Below are positions 1-10,855 of a stretch of 64,000 nt of DNA, one piece after another. Both the position numbers and the translations under genes were made by a program. The stretch is taken from assembly GCA_902806595.1 (NCBI GenBank), contig CADCXC010000004.1, forward strand, positions 1,488,001 to 1,552,000, in the 5' to 3' direction. The notes beneath the pieces were generated by a model. It worked only from the letters and a program-made list of their open reading frames with translations. It did no database searches and was not told where the DNA came from. Within the stretch, counting starts at the first letter, position 1. The number at the start of each line of letters is the position of its first letter. Source of the stretch: Pyrenopolyporus hunteri (lineage: Eukaryota; Ascomycota; Sordariomycetes; Xylariales; Hypoxylaceae).

Positions 1-1892
1 CGCCTCAAAGCGATCATGCACAGTGCTCGTGAACCCGAAGCAGCCATCAACTCAAATAGATAAAGATACAGAGCCGAGGAACGCGGACGGAGGTGTCTTG
101 GAGGCATGCGCCAGGCGTTCCAGAACCATGACCAGGAAGGTATGCTCGCGTACGTCTGCAGCAGTCTCATAATCAATGGCTCGTCTAAGCAAGGTAAGTT
201 TCCCTGCCGCAAGACCTCTTCTAGCCGTCCTATGAGCGAGAGATGGCTCTGGGACCCGGATCGTTGGTAATAATCGGTCACCCCTTCGATGATGGTGACA
301 ATTATGTCATTTGCGAGAACCGGCTGCCCACGTTGCTGTACCGTTTTCAAGAGAAGGAGAGCGAGTCTGTTCGCCTCGTCCAAATCAGGGATACCCGAAT
401 GGTAAATGCATGTTAAAAGCTGTGTATACTGTTGCCGCGTAGCCTCGATGCCGTGAAAACATAATTCTTGAACTAGCTGCTCCATGGTACTGAGGACCGG
501 AGTGGAACCATTCTTGCTGATCTCGCACGCCTTAGCGTGAACAGCAAAGCGAAACGCCCAGGTTTGGGACGGGGCAAGAGCTTCGCACGCCAGCTTGGAT
601 AATTGAGTGAAAGGGTGCCCGCCTAGCTCTCTGCTCTCTTCGCCCGACGAGCCGAATATATCCTGAGCTTCTTGCGGAGACAGCCGGTCCAAGTAAGCTT
701 GTAATAATTGCAGAGTGTGGCGTTTCGATTGAGGATCGTATTTTAGCATCTGCCCAAGCTCCTCTGGCGTCTGCACATTAAACAATGAGTTAAATTCTGG
801 GGCTTCGATGCTGGCCATCTGATGCGTCGAATAAAACCTTGCCTGGCCGAATGGCGTCCTTCTGGAAGTGTCACCGAAGCCACTATTTCTTGGGGTTGCG
901 CGAGACTGCGAACTGGATAGGATAGCCTTTTCCAATGGATGGAGGTTGTCTCTGCTTTCCGGTTCCGACTTCAAGGTAACAGACTCCGCCTTGACGGATT
1001 TACCGAGAGACCGGGCTAGAGCCCGTTCCCACAGAGTCTCGAGGCCCATCTCAGCTCTTCGAGATTCCGTCATTATCTGGACGACGATGGTAGACCCCTC
1101 CTGGGCAACGCCGAAACCAGCGACACGTCCATCTTCCGCGACCACGGCTGATTCTTCCTTACCACGGTCTATGGTCCCGAGATTGACACATATCCAACCG
1201 GTCTTGATGCCGTCGTCAGTGTCTTCGATACCGCCTATGAGCTTGGCTCTCTTGGCTTTCCGGCGCAGCTTTTTCTTGCGCTCATTCGGGCCGAGTAAAC
1301 CGTCGGCCTGAGCCCGAATCTTATGATTAGCTTGCAGCCATCGAAGAAGGCGTCCGGCGGATACGTTGAGATGGCGCTCGCTTCGTGCCGTACCGAAGAG
1401 CATGAAAAGGCTCGGACCTAACGCCGGCGGCGGATCTAGCTCTCGAAGATCCAACAGCGAGAGTTCATGCAGACCTAAATCCTCGGAGATGTATTCTAGC
1501 AACGGGCCGATGACCTTGGGAGAGCCCAAAGGAACCTCGGGAAGCGGTGGTGGTTCAATGGTTGCCACATGCCTCGGAGGCTCAACCTGGAGATACCAGG
1601 GGATGTTGGCTAGATTCGTGTCTTTGTCGTCGCTCTCATGCTTCTGGCTATCGAGCTCGCCGTCCTTTTCTAAGTCTGCCGTGGCTGATCCTACGCCACT
1701 TGTTGGAGACTCACTTTGGACCGGCCGAGATGAGAATGTCCGGATTGGTATCGTGGCCCTGGATCGAGGCCAGGACTGAAGAGCGCCGATTCTTGCCGAG
1801 GGCAAAGAATTCGACGAACAGGCAAAGAGCTTTAGAATAGCTAGACGACAATGAGAGCAGCTTGCTGTAGTTATAGCATGCCTGGGAACCAT
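1..1892 (-). CDS. ATP25: Mitochondrial ATPase synthesis protein Atp25 (C-terminus beyond window)
   Basis: Seen: one uninterrupted minus-strand frame from the ATG at 1892-1890 to the left edge, 630 codons without a stop and no intron needed. The N-terminus is rich in Ser, Arg and Ala (MVPRHAITTASCSHCR...), as expected of a mitochondrial presequence. Around residues 135-245 lies a RsfS-like (ribosome silencing factor) region with HLNVSAGRLLRWLQ, a basic KKKLRRKAKRAK stretch and GWICVNLGTID. A second domain follows after about residue 360. Known: yeast Atp25 is a two-domain mitochondrial precursor cut internally; the N-terminal half joins the mitoribosome and the C-terminal half stabilises the mRNA of ATP synthase subunit 9. 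Inference: the RFYS motif at residues 352-355, between the two domains, looks like an internal processing site. The gene is head-to-head with RPO41. The protein is incomplete here, so its end and full length are unknown. Confidence 0.9.
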   Translation of the reverse strand, partial: MVPRHAITTASCSHCRLAILKLFACSSNSLPSARIGALQSWPRSRATIPIRTFSSRPVQSESPTSGVGSATADLEKDGELDSQKHESDDKDTNLANIPWYLQVEPPRHVATIEPPPLPEVPLGSPKVIGPLLEYISEDLGLHELSLLDLRELDPPPALGPSLFMLFGTARSERHLNVSAGRLLRWLQANHKIRAQADGLLGPNERKKKLRRKAKRAKLIGGIEDTDDGIKTGWICVNLGTIDRGKEESAVVAEDGRVAGFGVAQEGSTIVVQIMTESRRAEMGLETLWERALARSLGKSVKAESVTLKSEPESRDNLHPLEKAILSSSQSRATPRNSGFGDTSRRTPFGQARFYSTHQMASIEAPEFNSLFNVQTPEELGQMLKYDPQSKRHTLQLLQAYLDRLSPQEAQDIFGSSGEESRELGGHPFTQLSKLACEALAPSQTWAFRFAVHAKACEISKNGSTPVLSTMEQLVQELCFHGIEATRQQYTQLLTCIYHSGIPDLDEANRLALLLLKTVQQRGQPVLANDIIVTIIEGVTDYYQRSGSQSHLSLIGRLEEVLRQGNLPCLDEPLIMRLLQTYASIPSWSWFWNAWRMPPRHLRPRSSALYLYLFELMAASGSRALCMIALR

Positions 1893-2687
1893 TTTGCCGG
1901 GTCGATGCCGCTACGTCTTCCTCCTGGTAATCTTGTTAAGATAACTTGCAGCCGATGGGGCTCAATCCATCGCTAAGATGATGAAAGAGATATAAGGCCT
2001 AGGGGTGTAAGTGGCGAGATACCGCCTAAGGTAAGACAATAGATACCTATGTATGTGTGTGTATGGAGGGAGGTATAGCGACGGAGACGGAGACGGAGAC
2101 GACGAGGTGCCCTCGATGTGCGATCCGGAGTAATTAATTAGCAGCCCGCGCCTAGGTACATTTAGGTACCTACCTACCTACCTGGGTACCTACTCTTACT
2201 TAGAGGTATCTTAGCTTAACTCAATGAGGTCAAGTCGAGTTTTATCAGAGGCGAATATAGGAAGTGGGGTCGATTTGTAAGCTCCGGACCAATCATAGGC
2301 TCTCGATTTCCCTCTTATCGTCTATCTAATCGAAAAAGGACTAAAAAAGACCTTTTCGCGATGGCAAAATTTTTGGAGCTGGACCCTCACGAAAAAAAGA
2401 GAAGAGAAGGGTCTTGGATCTATGGATATCGCCTCTTACCTCTCAAGTACTTAATCCGTCCTTCCAATTCCAACCTCGAATAGAGAGCCTCTTTCTTCCC
2501 TCTCTTCATTCCCGGGTTGGTTTTTGTACTTGTAGAGTTTGGTGGTGTTTGGATCGACTTATTCGACTCCATGTCATAATTACAACCCACCAAATTCCTT
2601 TAACTTTTTTTTTTCTTCTTCACCCTCCTCCCACCATCCTTCTCTTCCCTCCCCCCCCGCCTTTCACCAACGCCATAGATCGTCACG
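1893..2687. promoter_or_regulatory. Shared divergent promoter region of ATP25 and RPO41
   Basis: This 795-bp region separates two genes transcribed outward, both for mitochondrial gene expression. It holds a GGAGAC repeat (about 2079-2106), a TAGGTACCTA-type cluster (about 2156-2196), a CCAAT pentamer (2289-2293) and a strong CT-rich tract (about 2600-2680) just before the RPO41 start. Such pyrimidine tracts commonly mark transcription start regions in filamentous fungi. No coding frame is supported here. Confidence 0.6.
2289..2293 (+). promoter_or_regulatory. CCAAT box, possible HAP-complex site
   Basis: The sequence GACCAATCA contains the CCAAT core bound by the fungal HAP/CBC complex, a known regulator of respiratory and mitochondrial genes. 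It lies about 400 bp from each start codon of the ATP25/RPO41 pair. A pentamer occurs often by chance, so the support is its position only. Confidence 0.35.
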
Positions 2688-5600
2688 ATGCTCGTGCGGC
2701 CTCTCCCAGCTCCTCGGAGCGTTGCGCTGCCTCGACTCAGCGCTGCGAGGCGGCCTCGACTAGTCGCTAGACATCCTTCACTTTATATCTCCCATCCGTC
2801 AAATCACAGACTCTTAACTGCTAAGGCCGAACTGCTATCGAAGAGGAGAAGGACCACACAAGATACCTACGCCCACGCCCATGGGTCGGTATTCCAAAGA
2901 TCTCTAGCCACGGCCATTAGCGATCCCATACGACAAGATGAAATCCCTTTCGATCATCTCCAGTCACAGTCACACGCCGCCAATAATTACATACATCCAC
3001 CTTCTTACCCCCATCTATACGACATCCGGTCCTTCGACCCTTCCAGGCCACTACTTGTTAAGGATGAATACGAGCCACCCCCGCGCTCCAAAATGAACGT
3101 AAACGGGATACCTGGTGGTATGGACGAAATGCTGTCTTTCTTTGACGCGTGCATACAAGTTGGCAAGCTAGAAAGGGCAAGTCTTGTCCTTAAACGGCTT
3201 ACTGATATGGGTGGCATACCGGGCCATGAGCTGATTCGGCTTCACAACCGATACCTCCGTGTGTCTATTGAGAGAGCATTCGAACAGCCGGATTCCAAAT
3301 GGGCCCAGTCTCTGCACAAGTGGTACGAGTTACACATCAAAGGCGCACGCCTACCTCAAACGCCCGAAACAATCGCCTGCATGTTGAAGATCTCGCTTAT
3401 ATCGGCGCAAGGGGCCCGGTTGCAGCGGCTCGTGGATCGGTATATGGGCATGATGCCCGGAGACGCCATCTATCAAGTCTTATCCGAGGTGGATATTCTG
3501 AGCCAGCAAGATTTTGGCATCATCGCAAGCATTTATAAGCCCGCTTCCAACCTCCTCGAAGAATTGGAATACACGCAAGAAGGCGAGGCGCCACAGTCGC
3601 TGGACGCGGAAGCCGGTCCCACTCAATCGACCACTCCCGAAACGCAGGCGGAGTCTGGTGCTAGCCCAGAGGTCCTAGCCGTTGACCAGAAGGGATTGGG
3701 CCTTAAATCGTTAAAAGAAGTTCTGTCCTTTTTCGATAAGATCAAGGGCCAGGATATCTCCAATCTGTCCCGCTCAGAACGCCGGGAAATCCAGGCTCGC
3801 TTGGAGCAGGACTGTGTCGAGGCTGCGATCAGCCGATGGAGAGAAGAAAACGAGAACCTCAAGAAGATAGGCCTAAACTCGTCGTTGTCCACAAACGCTC
3901 TCAATTCACAGCTTTACGAGTGGCAATGCGCCCTGGAAAATAAGCTGGAGGAGGAATTTGCACGATTCGAAGAGTCGGAGACGCGCGAACGTAAAAACGA
4001 AGAGGACCACAATCGCTGCCTGTATGCGCCTTACTTGAGCCAATCTAACCCCACAAGGCTTGCTGCGGTCACAATTATAAGCGTCCTGAATACTCTTTCG
4101 AGCATAGGTGCAGACAACGGCGTACAGCTATCTCTTATTATTACCCATCTCTCCAAGACGGTAGAGGATGATATCAGACACCAGCTGTGGCATGCACAGA
4201 CAGCAGCGGGCAAGGCCAAAGCTATGAAGGCAGCTCTTAAAGCAAGTCGAAAGAAAAAGAGCGGCACGGAACCACCAACAGTTCAACCTCCCGCCGAGCC
4301 TGCCGAGCCTGCCGAGCCCGCCGAGCCCGATACTAACCCCAATGTTATAAAGTCCTCTATGTTCGAAGTGAAGGCGTGGCCCATGCTAATCAGAACCAAG
4401 GTTAGCATCGTTTTGTTGTCGGCGCTGATGGACGTCGCCAAGGTGACCGTTGTCCGTGAGCACCCGGAAACCAAAGCGCTTGTTAGCCAGAGACAACCCG
4501 CATTGGCTCATACCTTGATACATAGAAAGGGTAAAAAGGTCGGTCTTGTCTTACCGAATAAGTTCTTGGTTGAGCTTCTGAAGCGAGAACCTCCCGCGGA
4601 ATTCCTAGCCAGACATCTACCTATGATCGCCGAGCCGGAACCCTGGACCCAATTTGACAGGGGCGGATTCATCGAGTTTCCTGCCCAACTTGTACGGATC
4701 AAAAATCACGAAAAGGATCAAAGGGTGTACGCAGAAGCAGCTTTCCAACGGGGCGATATGGAGCAGGTCAGCAAGGGCTTAGATGTCCTCGGCCGAACAG
4801 GATGGCGGATTAATAGGCCCGTTTTCGACGTGATGCTTGATGTGTGGAACACCGGCGAAGCACTAGCCAACATCCCTCCGTTGGATCCTAAACTCCCCAT
4901 ACCCCCGGAGCCGGAAGCATCGGACAATCCCCTGAAGCGAAAGGAGTGGTTAAAAACCGTGAAGGCCATAGAAAACGAGAAGTCGGGTCTGCATTCCGAG
5001 CGTTGTTTCATGAATTTCCAACTCGAGATTGCCCAATCCTTCAAAGACCAGACCTTCTATTTCCCGCATAACATGGATTTTCGAGGACGGGCCTATCCGA
5101 TTCCCACTTATCTTAACCATATGGGCGCCGATCACGTTCGAGGGCTCCTCCGTTTTGCTAAAGGAAGGGAGCTTGGCGAGAGCGGGCTGCGTTGGCTCAA
5201 AATCCATTTAGCGAACGTGTTCGGTTACGACAAGGCGAGCTTGAAGGAACGAGAAGATTTCGTGGCAGATAATCTCGCCGAAATATACGATTCTGCAACC
5301 AATCCTCTAACGGGAACGCGGTGGTGGCTTCAGGCCGAAGATCCGTGGCAATGTCTGGCTACCTGTTTCGAATTGAAGGCGGCCCTCGACTCTCCAGATC
5401 CCACCAAGTTTGTGTCTCACCTCCCTGTCCACCAGGATGGCACGTGTAACGGGCTTCAGCATTACGCAGCTCTTGGTGGTGATCTATGGGGTGCCCAGCA
5501 GGTGAACCTGGAGCCTGGGGACCGCCCTGCAGATGTCTATTCCGCGGTGGCGGAACTGGTCAAAGAAAGCATCGCAGAAGACGTGGAAGCTGGTAGCTTG

Positions 5601-7075
5601 ATGGCAAAGGCTGTCGACGGCAAGATAACGAGAAAAGTGGTGAAGCAGACCGTTATGACTAACGTGTACGGCGTTACATTCATCGGAGCCAAGGCTCAGG
5701 TGAAGAAACAGCTTGACGCGGCTTACCCGGACATCGAAAAGGACACGGGCATGCCACTCGATATGCTCGCTGCCTACATCGCCGGAAAGATCTTCAAGGC
5801 CCTGTCCACAATGTTTCGCGGAGCCCATGATATTCAGTATTGGCTGGGAGAGTGTGCTGGAAGGATCTGCCGTGCCCTTGCTCCAGAACAAATTGAACGG
5901 ATCGCGAAAGGGGAAACCGGGCCTACCAGGTCGGGTTCCCGGGTCGCTAAGAAGGCACAGTCCGCGATAGACCAGCTGCTCAGCCAATGTAGATCAACCG
6001 TCGTCTGGACCACTCCCCTCCGCATGCCAATCGTACAGCCGTATCGCAAATCCGAGACTCGCGTGATCTCCACCTCCATGCAGGACCTTATCTTACAGGT
6101 CCCCGAGCGCTCGGATCCCGTCAATCGGCGAAAGCAGCTGCAAGCATTTCCTCCTAACTTCATCCATTCTTTGGACGCCAGCCACATGATACTCTCTGCC
6201 CTGCAGTGTGACGAACTTGGCCTTACGTTCGCAGCTGTGCACGATTCTTTCTGGACTCACGCTTCCGACGTCGACGTTATGAATCGTGTGCTACGAGATT
6301 CCTTCATACGGATACATACCGAAGACGTCATTGGACGTCTTTCCTCGGAATTTCAAGCGCGGTATAAAGGATCCCTATATTTCGCTAAGCTCGACCAAAG
6401 CACACTTGTCGCAAAAGAGATAATTGCTTTGCGTAAATCGAGGAAGCTACAGGCGAAGGCCGAACTTTTGGAAGAATACGAGAGGTCACGGTTGTTGGCA
6501 TCTTCGGATCCCGAGGAAGTTAAAAAAGGTCAAGCGATGGTTACCCCCGCCAGCATAGTTGAGAAGATGTCGGCCACTGAACCCCTATCGAGCGCCGAAG
6601 AGGTGGAAGCAATAAAGCTAGGTAATATCCCAGAAGGGGACGCGGCGGCTTCCGAAGCGATACTGAACGAAGAAAACGACGACGAGGAGGACTACGACGA
6701 CATGGTGCCGATTCCGGGCTCCGAAAAGCCGAATAAGGGCTCCGCGTCGACTATGGAATCCGAGAAGGCCGACGGCGACAAGTTCCCGGCGTTGATCGGG
6801 AAATTAGGCTCTGACGAGCTCCAGACCATGCTCGGGACCAGCCGCTTTGAGATAGATCTTAGCGGGAAGATGACCGAAGCCCGAAAGAAAGCTAGGGCGA
6901 AGAGCAACGCCAAAAAGACTACTTTCATCAACGTTTGGCTCCCGCTTACCTTCCCGGAGGTTCCAAAGAAGGTTAGTAACGGCGCCGTTCGGGTTGACAC
7001 AATAGACTTACTAATATTTTCTAGGGTGACTTCGATGTCTCGCGGCTTAAAGATAGTCAATATTTCTTCTCCTAG
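2688..7075 (+). CDS. RPO41: Mitochondrial DNA-directed RNA polymerase (T7-like, Rpo41)
   Basis: Single-subunit polymerase that transcribes the mitochondrial genome. Exons 2688-6971 and 7025-7075; the 53-nt intron (GTTAGT...ACTAAT...CTAG) is phase 0. Product 1444 aa. An Arg/Ala-rich presequence opens the protein. Catalytic motifs match the T7 family: DFRGRAYP at residue 797; QDGTCNGLQ with D917 (T7 D537); KVVKQTVMTNVYG with K986 and Y994 (T7 K631, Y639); HDSFWTHA with D1186 (T7 D812). After the spliced intron the protein ends in GDFDVSRLKDSQYFFS, the conserved C-terminus of the family. Reading through the intron instead stays open to 7187 and gives a false tail, so the splice matters. Odd points: an AEP repeat at about residues 536-547 and a long acidic/basic insert (about 1250-1410) before the C-terminal tail. 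Head-to-head with ATP25. Confidence 0.97.
4290..4330 (+). repeat. In-frame 9-bp repeat in RPO41 (Ala-Glu-Pro)
   Basis: Four near-identical GCCGAGCCT/C units encode AEP repeats in the linker before the polymerase core. Coding minisatellites of this sort often vary in length between strains. Confidence 0.8.
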
Positions 7076-8909
7076 GCTATCGAGTAACCCAAAAGTTTTC
7101 GCAACGGCTCAAAAAAGCCGCTGGCGTTATGAACATAGGTATCTACTGCGTTATGAGCGAATGCATCATACGGCGTTTGGCGATTAAAAAAAAGACATGT
7201 CCAATGACTTATGGCGGACAGATGAGAGAGAATATAGAAGCATTATTCTGTATATACATGTATTTATATACCAATCTGTAAAGTACCCGGATTGGGCGGT
7301 CTCGAGGGACAGCGCTCATGGGATTTATCAATGGCGGGTGGGAGCATGAGAAACGGCCAACCACTCCAATGATACATAAATTAAGCAAACATCATGAAGG
7401 AAATAAAAAAAACTTGGAAATTATTGATGTTGATGTCCCTCTTGCCGTGACCTATCTAAAGTGGTAGATCCCGGACGACTTTTTCTATAGCTATATCGAA
7501 GTTATCCAACGACCAAAAAAAGAGAGAAAAGGAAAAAAAAGGACGAAAGAAAGAAAAATGCGGGACCAGACCCTGAAGATGCCGTAGATGGCTCCGTGGC
7601 AGGTATGTTTGTGACCTTAGTTGCCGGTCAAATCGAGCATTGTTCTTTGGCACATCCAGGTTAGCCAGGCTCGTATTCAGTGCCCGTGACATTGTGCTCG
7701 CATATGCATACCCATGATATAGTATATATAGGACGAATCACGGTAGATCTACCTACTCGCGCGTACGTAACAGAGGAACCAGGTCAGCGTCCTCTTTCCC
7801 GCGTCGATCTCAACGAAACACGCGATGCAACCCTCCCGAGCGATGGGTAGGGCATTGAGGCTATTTGTCGCCGAGCAGCCCCGGAGTAAGCTGAGCGGTA
7901 ACTGGGATCCGCTTATAAGATTTGTTGGGATGGGAGTATGGGTTGCTATAGGGGAGGTAAAGATAGGTAAGTAGGTGGCTGGTCCAAAGGTAGTATGCTA
8001 GGGGGTCTAGGAGGTAGGTATTTTATGGATACGCCGTATTCGATTCTTTGCGGGGCAGGAGACGATTCGCGAAGGCTTCACTTACAACCGTACCCCAGGC
8101 ATAGTTAGGTGTATTATTTCGCTAACCCGTAAAAGCGCCAACACGCGAGTATCCATAGCTGGGAAAAAAAAAAAAAAAAAACATACGGATCCAGGTTCGG
8201 CCGTGGGATCGTCCCATTCGCGGATCCCCCAGACCCGCTCGAGATGCGGTAGGGATATTACGAGGTAGGGCTGAGGTAAGGCGAAGCCCATCGCAGACTT
8301 TTACCTACCGGTGCGAGTATAGGAGCGTTCTCTTCCTTTTTTTTCCTACTCGACCTTCTATGTTAGGTGCCTATGCAGGTAGGGACCTAACCTATCCAGG
8401 TGCGAGATCTCGAATATGTCTCCATAGGTACTCGTATTCTTCCCCTTCGACCCTGTCAGGAACGCGCTTCCTGGTGCATGGGCCAGGGCGCCGACATCGT
8501 CAAGGGTACCTACCTATATAAGAATGGAGATTTTTCTGTCTTCCCCGGTCGACATGAGATGGGACGGTTTCTTATTTGGGCTTGGGCCAGCGAGCGGAAG
8601 GACTTCTTCCCTCACCTTCTTTTTCTTCTTTTTGCCAGGCCCCCTCCTCCAGGCCACTTAGCTTGCTTCGCTGGCTCTCGTGATGGTTCATTTCTTCCTG
8701 GTTGTGCTTGGCGGTGAAACGTGGAGAAGTACTGTGTTTTGAGAATGCGATGTAGAACCGGGATAGCGTAGTGTATATTAAGAGAAGCTCGTCTCCCCCC
8801 TTTGGCGATCTTAGGACTCGGCTAAACAGGTAGTTTGTCAACTGTATAAGCCGCATATTTCATACACCTACCTCCATAATATACCTACCTACGTAAGGAA
8901 ATCTGCGCA
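7076..8909. other. Gene-poor spacer between RPO41 and the secreted-protein gene
   Basis: It contains the RPO41 3' region, an 18-base A tract (8164-8181) and several TAGGTA/CTACCT words (about 7960-8020, 8340-8400, 8865-8895). Short open frames here lack family features and I do not call any. Confidence 0.6.
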
Positions 8910-9511
8910 ATGTTGTCCTCACCCCGCGCTTTAGTCTCCGGGGCCGCCGCGCTACTAGCTCTCTGGTAAGCCAACACCCACTCACCATGTCAAGGCAACC
9001 TAGATTAACCGTATGACACTATAGCAACGTAGCGGCCGCGGTTCCGCAAGTGCCAATCTCGGAAATCCCTACGCCCACGGTTCCGGCTCACTGTTCGACT
9101 ACGGTCGACGACTGGGAACACACTACGGCTTGGGTCTCGACACACGAATGCTACGCCTATACCAGGGTAGCTCCGGCATGTAAGTGCCCCCCTTCTACGC
9201 TTTGCGCTTATCTGAGTTACTAAACCCCAACCGTAGCTACTTGCCCGACCTTGTCGTGTGCATCAAAACCGCCGGGCCAGGTCTGTCCGTCGTTAACGAA
9301 GGCCTCGTACGTGACTGCGCCATGCTCCACGGACTGTTGTCCGACGACTACGACGTCGTACGTGTCGACCGGCGGTTGCCCGATATGCGACCCTTGCCCC
9401 ATCCCGACTGAATGGGTCACCTTTATAACCGGCTGCCCTGGCATGCCTACTATTACGTCCATAACGATTGAGACCCCGCCGTGGATAATTCCGGATGACT
9501 TGGAGAATTAG
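8910..9511 (+). CDS. Small secreted cysteine-rich protein (candidate effector or surface protein)
   Basis: Three exons, 8910-8965, 9025-9179 and 9237-9511, give 161 aa. Introns are 59 and 57 nt with GTAAG donors, ATTAAC and TTACTAAC-like branch sites and TAG acceptors; frames join exactly. The N-terminus (MLSSPRALVSGAAALLALC) is a good signal peptide, with likely cleavage after the Ala run near residue 24. The mature part of about 137 aa has 12 cysteines, including a CC pair, a CPICDPCP motif and a Thr-rich stretch. There is no membrane segment after the signal. I recognise no named family; size, secretion signal and even Cys count fit the broad class of fungal small secreted proteins. It converges on ARC1 with only 129 bp between stop codons. 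The splice model is inferred, not shown by transcripts. Confidence 0.77.
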
Positions 9512-9640
9512 TATCGTTAAAGAAAAATAAAGTCGAGGCAAGAAATTAGGGGAGGGAAGCGTAGTCTGTAGCTTTCAATCCAGCTTTGATTTTCATCTCT
9601 AGACCAGCCAATTGGCCGGGCTGCTGTATAAATTTGGTGA

Positions 9641-10855
9641 TTATCGTACTGTAGCCCCCTTTAAGCTCGGGACCGTGCACACGCCTCCGCTAGCCGTGGT
9701 GAGCCTACCAACTTCCTCCTTGCCCGCTTCTTTTACCAGGCGGCCGTCGAACACGACTTCCAGATTATCCGTTGTAGTGAATCCCGGCTGGAATGTCTCC
9801 CAGATCTTCTTCTTGGGGTTGAGCACACCCTCTGGCTCGCCTTTCCATCCCTCGAAGCTCACGCGTTCGCCGGCCTTGGCGTCAGGAGGTGGAGCAACAA
9901 GTTCGACGGGGCCCTTATGATCGTCCACCTCTCCTTCCTTCAGCTTCGGCGACGCGGCCAAAACCATGGCGCACGACTTGATTCCACGCATCTTGACGGG
10001 CTTCAGGTTAGCGACCACAACAACCTTGCGGTTCTGCATCTCTTCCAGAGGAACCAGGCCGTTCAAGCCAGAGCAGACTGTCCGGCAAATTTGACCCTCA
10101 TACTCAACGGTATCCTCAGTGCCAGGCTTGTCGCCCATAGCAATGGTGGAAACATAGAGGCTATCCGCTTCAGGGTGCTTGATAGCCTTCAAAATGTGAC
10201 CAACTCTCAGATCAATGAGATGGGGAGACGGCGGCGTTGTGACGGCAGGTGCCTTCTGTGGCTTCGGGGCCTTCTCCTTCTTCTCCTTCTTCGGCTTCTC
10301 GGTGGCGGCGCCCACGGCGGCCGCGGCCTTATCCTTGACTTCAACGGCGGCATCCTTAACGGCCTCAGCCGCCGCCTTCGTCCTGTCGACAAGCGTCGCG
10401 GCGACTCCGCCTTCACCAGCAGCGCCGGCGGCCGCGGCAGCAGCCTTCTCCTTCTTCAGACGTTCCTTCTCGGCCTTGGCATCGGTAGGCGGCTTGACGT
10501 AGAGGACCTCCTCGGGGTCGACCTTGATCTTGTCCGCATCGCTGATATTCAAGCCAAATAGGCCGGAGTTCTGGACAAAGTCGAGGTGTCGGACGATGTG
10601 GGGGTGGCCGTGTTCGCCTGTCCGCTGCTCAGGGGTCCACGACTTCACGGCGGGAGCCAGAGATTCGTAGATGGCAACGTCCGCCTTGGAGGGCTTGGTG
10701 CCGAGGAGGGTGGTTCGCGAAGTCAGGTGGGAGTTGAGTTTCTCGAGGATAGATGAGTCCGACGGCGAGCTCTTGAGGCGCTCAGATGTGGTGATCCATT
10801 GTTGGACCTCAGTCTCCTCTGTGGGAGACAGCTTCTGGGATTCGAAGGCAGCCAT
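9641..10855 (-). CDS. ARC1: tRNA-aminoacylation cofactor Arc1 (tRNA-binding/EMAPII-type domain)
   Basis: Intronless, 404 aa, starting at the only sensible ATG (10855-10853). Residues 1-125 look like the GST-C-like domain by which yeast Arc1 holds methionyl- and glutamyl-tRNA synthetases. Residues 125-205 form a Lys/Ala-rich linker (KAEKERLKKEKAAAAAAG, then KPKKEKKEKAPKPQK) typical of the nonspecific tRNA-binding middle part. From about residue 211 comes the OB-fold tRNA-binding domain shared with EMAPII and TyrRS: HLIDLRVGHILKAIKHPEAD, later VVVVANLKPVKMRGIKSCAM, both hallmarks. Role: cytosolic delivery of tRNA to its partner synthetases. Neighbours: converges on the secreted-protein gene and shares a 645-bp promoter region with VMA16. 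A metazoan-type AIMP1 label would describe the same C-terminal domain; the GST-like N-terminus makes Arc1 the better name. Confidence 0.93.
   Translation of the reverse strand: MAAFESQKLSPTEETEVQQWITTSERLKSSPSDSSILEKLNSHLTSRTTLLGTKPSKADVAIYESLAPAVKSWTPEQRTGEHGHPHIVRHLDFVQNSGLFGLNISDADKIKVDPEEVLYVKPPTDAKAEKERLKKEKAAAAAAGAAGEGGVAATLVDRTKAAAEAVKDAAVEVKDKAAAAVGAATEKPKKEKKEKAPKPQKAPAVTTPPSPHLIDLRVGHILKAIKHPEADSLYVSTIAMGDKPGTEDTVEYEGQICRTVCSGLNGLVPLEEMQNRKVVVVANLKPVKMRGIKSCAMVLAASPKLKEGEVDDHKGPVELVAPPPDAKAGERVSFEGWKGEPEGVLNPKKKIWETFQPGFTTTDNLEVVFDGRLVKEAGKEEVGRLTTASGGVCTVPSLKGATVR

Noticed and set aside
868..1779. Plus-strand open frames opposite ATP25
   Set aside because: They are antisense shadows; the minus strand carries a continuous 630-codon frame with Atp25 features.
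7025..7187. C-terminal extension of the RPO41 frame to 7187
   Set aside because: It comes from reading through a 53-nt intron; splicing restores the conserved GDFDVSRLK...FFS end.
9917..10561. 214-codon plus-strand frame inside ARC1
   Set aside because: Leu/Arg/Gly-rich antisense of the Lys/Ala-rich linker and OB domain; no independent support.
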